DNA from: CAYGDT01 sp964348745
Lineage (GTDB): Bacteria; Patescibacteriota; Gracilibacteria; Peribacterales; Peribacteraceae
Assembly: GCA_964348745.1 (NCBI GenBank)
Contig: CAYGDT010000017.1
Coordinates: 1-19,777, forward strand
DNA: 19,777 bases
Reading direction: 5' to 3'
Below are positions 16,785-19,777 of this stretch, piece after piece. Each line of letters begins with the position of its first letter. Positions within the stretch are counted from its first letter, which is position 1. The notes below the pieces were generated by a model. The model ran no database searches. It saw nothing but the letters and a program-made list of their open reading frames with translations, and was not told the origin of the DNA. The translations under genes and the position numbers were made by a program.

Positions 16785-19772
16785 ATGGTCCAACTCCCCG
16801 CCAGTATCGAGGCATATCTTCAAGAAGCAGGGTTCTCGCCGACCGAGCTCCTTGTTCTAAAAAGGCTGCTCGAGGGCGAAGCCCTGACGCTCCGAGAACT
16901 TGCCCTGAAGACGGGCAAAAGTACGGGCGTGCTGGATCAGGCGAGTAAGAAGCTGATAGAGAAGAGGATCATCACCAAAACCCAGATCAACGACGTCCAG
17001 CGCTACGGCATTTCATCGATCGATGCCGTGAAGGATTGGATGAGTAAGGATATGGACCAGCGCCACGCTGTGCTGGAACGCAAGCAACAGGACTTCGAAG
17101 CGTTCCTGACGACGGTGCAGCACGAAAACGGACGGCCAGACATGGAGTTTTTTGAAGGCTTCAGCGGCATGCAGCGCGCGTTTGCGAAGCTGCTGGATGG
17201 CAATCACAAGGAATGGCTGCAGTTCATGCCGGCGACGGTACGGGAGGAAGACGATCCTCTCGCGGAGTTTCGAGTCGACCTCTTTCGCAAGCGCCGCAAT
17301 GCAAAGACATTCATGCGCAGCATCGCACCGGATAACTCCCTCGGTCGCCGCTACCAAAGCAGGGACGTGTTTGAGTACCGTAAAACGCTTCTGGTTCCCG
17401 AGGCGGAATTCCCTGTCTCGTTTGAAAAGTACATCGTCGGCGATACCGTCGCGTGTTTCGAGTTCGATACCAAGAAAGCGAGCTTCATCCGTTTCCCGCA
17501 GCTCAGCGACGAACAGCGGCACATGTTCGAAATGTTTTGGACCCGCGCCGGAGCGCTTGGTTCGGAAGCTTCGTGTCCGGTTCAGGCGGCAACGCCTGCA
17601 ACGCAGGAGGCTGATACGGAGACCAGAGTCCTCTCCGGTCTGCGGGAGTTTTTTGTGAGTGGGAGGAGTCTTGTGATGCTTGGGTTGTTTACCATCGTTT
17701 CGGCTCTAATCACTTTTGGTCTGTATCAAAGCATTCAATGGCTCAATTTCCAACGAATGCAGGAACAGGTTGTTGCTATCGCAAGGACAGGTGCGCTGCA
17801 GATGGATGTTGCGGATTTGAATGAGTTGCGGGAAAAAGACGATTACAAAAAGCCAGCATGGAATACAGTGGCGCAGCAGTTGATCGACATAAAAACCAGC
17901 AACTCCGACATAATGTATGTGTACGTCTTTCGGAAATCCACATCGGGTGATGGGTTGGAATTTATTGCGGATGCAGATTCTTTGAATCCCTATGCCAATA
18001 TTGATGATGACCCGAGTAACGATATTGATATGAATGGTGACGGTACGATCGATGGCAGCCCGACGGGAGGGGATTACCAGTCATGGCCTGGACAACCCTA
18101 TTCTGTGGCTCCAAAAGCTGCATTTGAAAGTTTTAATGGTTTGAGTGCGAGTGATTTTTATGAGGATCAGTGGGGCAAGGTTGTCACAGGGTACGCACCG
18201 ATTAAAGATACAGAAGGCAATGTGGTTGCGGTGCTTGCGGTGGATAAAAAGGCAGCGCAACTCAATGAATTAACCCGTAGGGCATTCGTTCCATTTTATG
18301 TGTTCTTTGCTTTATTAATACTGTTTATCATTTTGCGATTGGCGGCGTTCCATAGACCATTGGTTCGCGAATTATTGTTACTTTCCAAAACAAAGCGCGT
18401 ACTGGTTGCCATCGCAGTCTTTTCGTTGATAGCGGGAGCTGTGACGTGGGGGTTGTATGCGAGCAATTCATATCTGAACTTACAACGCGTTAGAGAAAAA
18501 GCAATTGGTATTGCGACGACAGGTGCGTTGTTATTTGATGTAGATGATATCGATACCCTAAGGACAGAGGCAGATATTACAAAACCGCAATATGCCAAAG
18601 TCATAGAAACACTCAATAAAATTCGCAGCGATAACAGTGGTGTGACGTACGCATACATCATGCGACCTACGGATCAGCGTGGCATATGGGAATTTGTCGC
18701 CGATGCAGACTCATTGGATCCATTTGTATCAAAAGATTTAAGTGGAGATGGGATGATTACAGAGGAAGATCACTTGTCGCCCCCCGGTGAAATTTATGAT
18801 TCTAGAAGGTTCAATGGCGGTGACAACTTGCAAGCTTTGGTTAAACCGATTTCCATAGGTCCCGAAAAGGATCAATGGGGTACTTTTGTTACGGGATGGG
18901 CTCCGATTAAAGACAAAAATGGCAAGACCGTTGCTGTGTTTGGAGTGGATCGACAGGCAGATCAGGTGAAAGAACTTACGTTGGGTATCTTCAACCCCTT
19001 TTATACATTCATCGGCATTTTTGTACTTTTCATCTTCATTCGCTTCGCAGTCTTTCATCATACTCTTGCGGTTGAACTGCTTAGGCTATCTCGTACCAAG
19101 AAATTTCTTATAGCGATGGCTCTATGTGCATTCATTGCCTTGGTCGTTACGTATGGGATGTATAGATATACGTTGGGGTTGATGAAGGAGGAAATGAGTA
19201 ACCGCCTACTTTCGATCGTTGCGACTGCAGCACCGGAAATTGCAGTAAGCGATATGGATGCAGTGCATATTGCAGGCGATATGCAAAAACCGGAGTACCA
19301 GCGATTGTATTCACAATTAAATGAGATCAGGGATCGCAATAGTGATCTTCATCTTCAGTACGCATACATCATGCGTCCGTCTGAGTATGATGGAATGTAT
19401 GAGTTTGTAGCCGATGCAGACTCCAATTATTTTTTGCCGGATCCAAATGACCAGAATGCGTTAGAGGTGGTGCCGCCGGGAACGCAGTATGCTGTAGCAC
19501 AGTTGGCGCATGCGAAAGCTTTGTCGCTACTCCTAAAAAAGCCTTTGACATCAACCGAAATTACCACTGATAAATGGGGTACGTATCTTTCGGCAAGTGC
19601 ACCTATTTTTAATGAGTCTGGAGTGGGGAAAGCAATTCTGGGCGTGGATATGGATATAAGTGAGTTTTATGAGAGAGTAAATAATAGATTTAAGCCACTT
19701 ATTTGGTTTATTGGAGTATTGACTTCGGTCTTTGTCCTAAGAACCATTTTGATATGTCTAAGGGTAAAGTGA
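16785..19772 (+). CDS. Membrane-tethered TrmB-type regulator with three tandem extracytoplasmic sensor modules
   Basis: A 995-residue protein. Residues 1 to about 80 are a winged helix of TrmB type (FSPTELLVLKRLLEGEALTL, then RELALKTGKSTGVLDQASKK). Residues about 110-270 resemble the TrmB effector region (MEFFEGFSGMQRAFAKLLDG). From about 290 come three copies of one unit: membrane helix, extracytoplasmic Cache-like domain, membrane helix. Helices lie near 296-316, 500-523, 539-560, 737-758, 773-795 and 971-992. Each sensor repeats YxYxxR, (E)FxADADS and D(Q/K)WG...(A)PI. Units 1 and 2 hold calcium-loop-like DMNGDGTIDG (415-424) and DLSGDGMITEED (651-662). There is no kinase, cyclase or methyl-accepting part, so the HTH is the likely output. 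The sensor-fold name is inferred; ligand and target genes are unknown. Confidence 0.8.
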   Translation: MVQLPASIEAYLQEAGFSPTELLVLKRLLEGEALTLRELALKTGKSTGVLDQASKKLIEKRIITKTQINDVQRYGISSIDAVKDWMSKDMDQRHAVLERKQQDFEAFLTTVQHENGRPDMEFFEGFSGMQRAFAKLLDGNHKEWLQFMPATVREEDDPLAEFRVDLFRKRRNAKTFMRSIAPDNSLGRRYQSRDVFEYRKTLLVPEAEFPVSFEKYIVGDTVACFEFDTKKASFIRFPQLSDEQRHMFEMFWTRAGALGSEASCPVQAATPATQEADTETRVLSGLREFFVSGRSLVMLGLFTIVSALITFGLYQSIQWLNFQRMQEQVVAIARTGALQMDVADLNELREKDDYKKPAWNTVAQQLIDIKTSNSDIMYVYVFRKSTSGDGLEFIADADSLNPYANIDDDPSNDIDMNGDGTIDGSPTGGDYQSWPGQPYSVAPKAAFESFNGLSASDFYEDQWGKVVTGYAPIKDTEGNVVAVLAVDKKAAQLNELTRRAFVPFYVFFALLILFIILRLAAFHRPLVRELLLLSKTKRVLVAIAVFSLIAGAVTWGLYASNSYLNLQRVREKAIGIATTGALLFDVDDIDTLRTEADITKPQYAKVIETLNKIRSDNSGVTYAYIMRPTDQRGIWEFVADADSLDPFVSKDLSGDGMITEEDHLSPPGEIYDSRRFNGGDNLQALVKPISIGPEKDQWGTFVTGWAPIKDKNGKTVAVFGVDRQADQVKELTLGIFNPFYTFIGIFVLFIFIRFAVFHHTLAVELLRLSRTKKFLIAMALCAFIALVVTYGMYRYTLGLMKEEMSNRLLSIVATAAPEIAVSDMDAVHIAGDMQKPEYQRLYSQLNEIRDRNSDLHLQYAYIMRPSEYDGMYEFVADADSNYFLPDPNDQNALEVVPPGTQYAVAQLAHAKALSLLLKKPLTSTEITTDKWGTYLSASAPIFNESGVGKAILGVDMDISEFYERVNNRFKPLIWFIGVLTSVFVLRTILICLRVK

Positions 19773-19777
19773 TTTAC

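Overview
The window suggests a bacterium of the Candidate Phyla Radiation (Patescibacteria), possibly near the Peribacteria/Peregrinibacteria. This is an inference from style: dense packing, many lineage-type small proteins, a NAD-dependent DNA ligase with a degenerate first domain, PilT, a four-helix-bundle (S23/Avd-like) gene, a TrmB-type regulator, and start codons that sit almost on top of their -10 boxes. TGA is used as a stop (queF, the S23-like gene, the large regulator), so the code is standard and not the TGA-glycine code of Gracilibacteria/Absconditabacteria.

Layout. 1-3.1 kb: small metabolic-type genes (VOC protein, SnoaL-like protein, CPBP-like membrane protein) plus two unknown proteins, mixed with gene debris. 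The debris includes a truncated second copy of the SnoaL gene and a chimera of the VOC 5' end with a triosephosphate isomerase 3' end. 3.1-3.57 kb: a non-coding stretch full of palindromes. 3.57-6.43 kb: a decayed integrated element (replication-relaxation protein, unknown protein, N-terminally truncated large serine recombinase) abutting a tRNA-Leu(GAG), with the recombinase frame running into the tRNA 3' end. 6.66-8.6 kb: queuosine precursor genes queF, queC and queE. 8.66-13.0 kb: a TMTC-type glycosyltransferase-like TPR protein, a lone receiver-domain protein and ligA. 13.0-14.6 kb: a two-gene operon with an HTTM-type membrane protein. 14.75-16.1 kb: a small chorismate-mutase-like helical protein and pilT. 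16.2-16.67 kb: an S23-like gene enclosed by inverted repeats. 16.78-19.77 kb: a 995-residue protein joining a TrmB-type DNA-binding region to three tandem membrane-embedded sensor modules.

Three observations stand out. (1) Fourteen genes share one start architecture: a -10 hexamer placed so that the predicted transcription start falls on, or within a few bases of, the start codon, with no Shine-Dalgarno. The serine recombinase alone has a real leader with AGGAGG. (2) Arrays of 9-bp units occur as inverted pairs. One pair encloses the S23-like gene upstream of pilT and a gene-less pair of the same 9-mer family sits just downstream of pilT, which suggests an IVS-like element in full and empty forms. 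(3) The large regulator looks like a membrane-tethered one-component transcription factor with three extracytoplasmic sensor domains, and its base composition shifts at the fusion point.

All calls are by eye from the sequence; no database search was possible.
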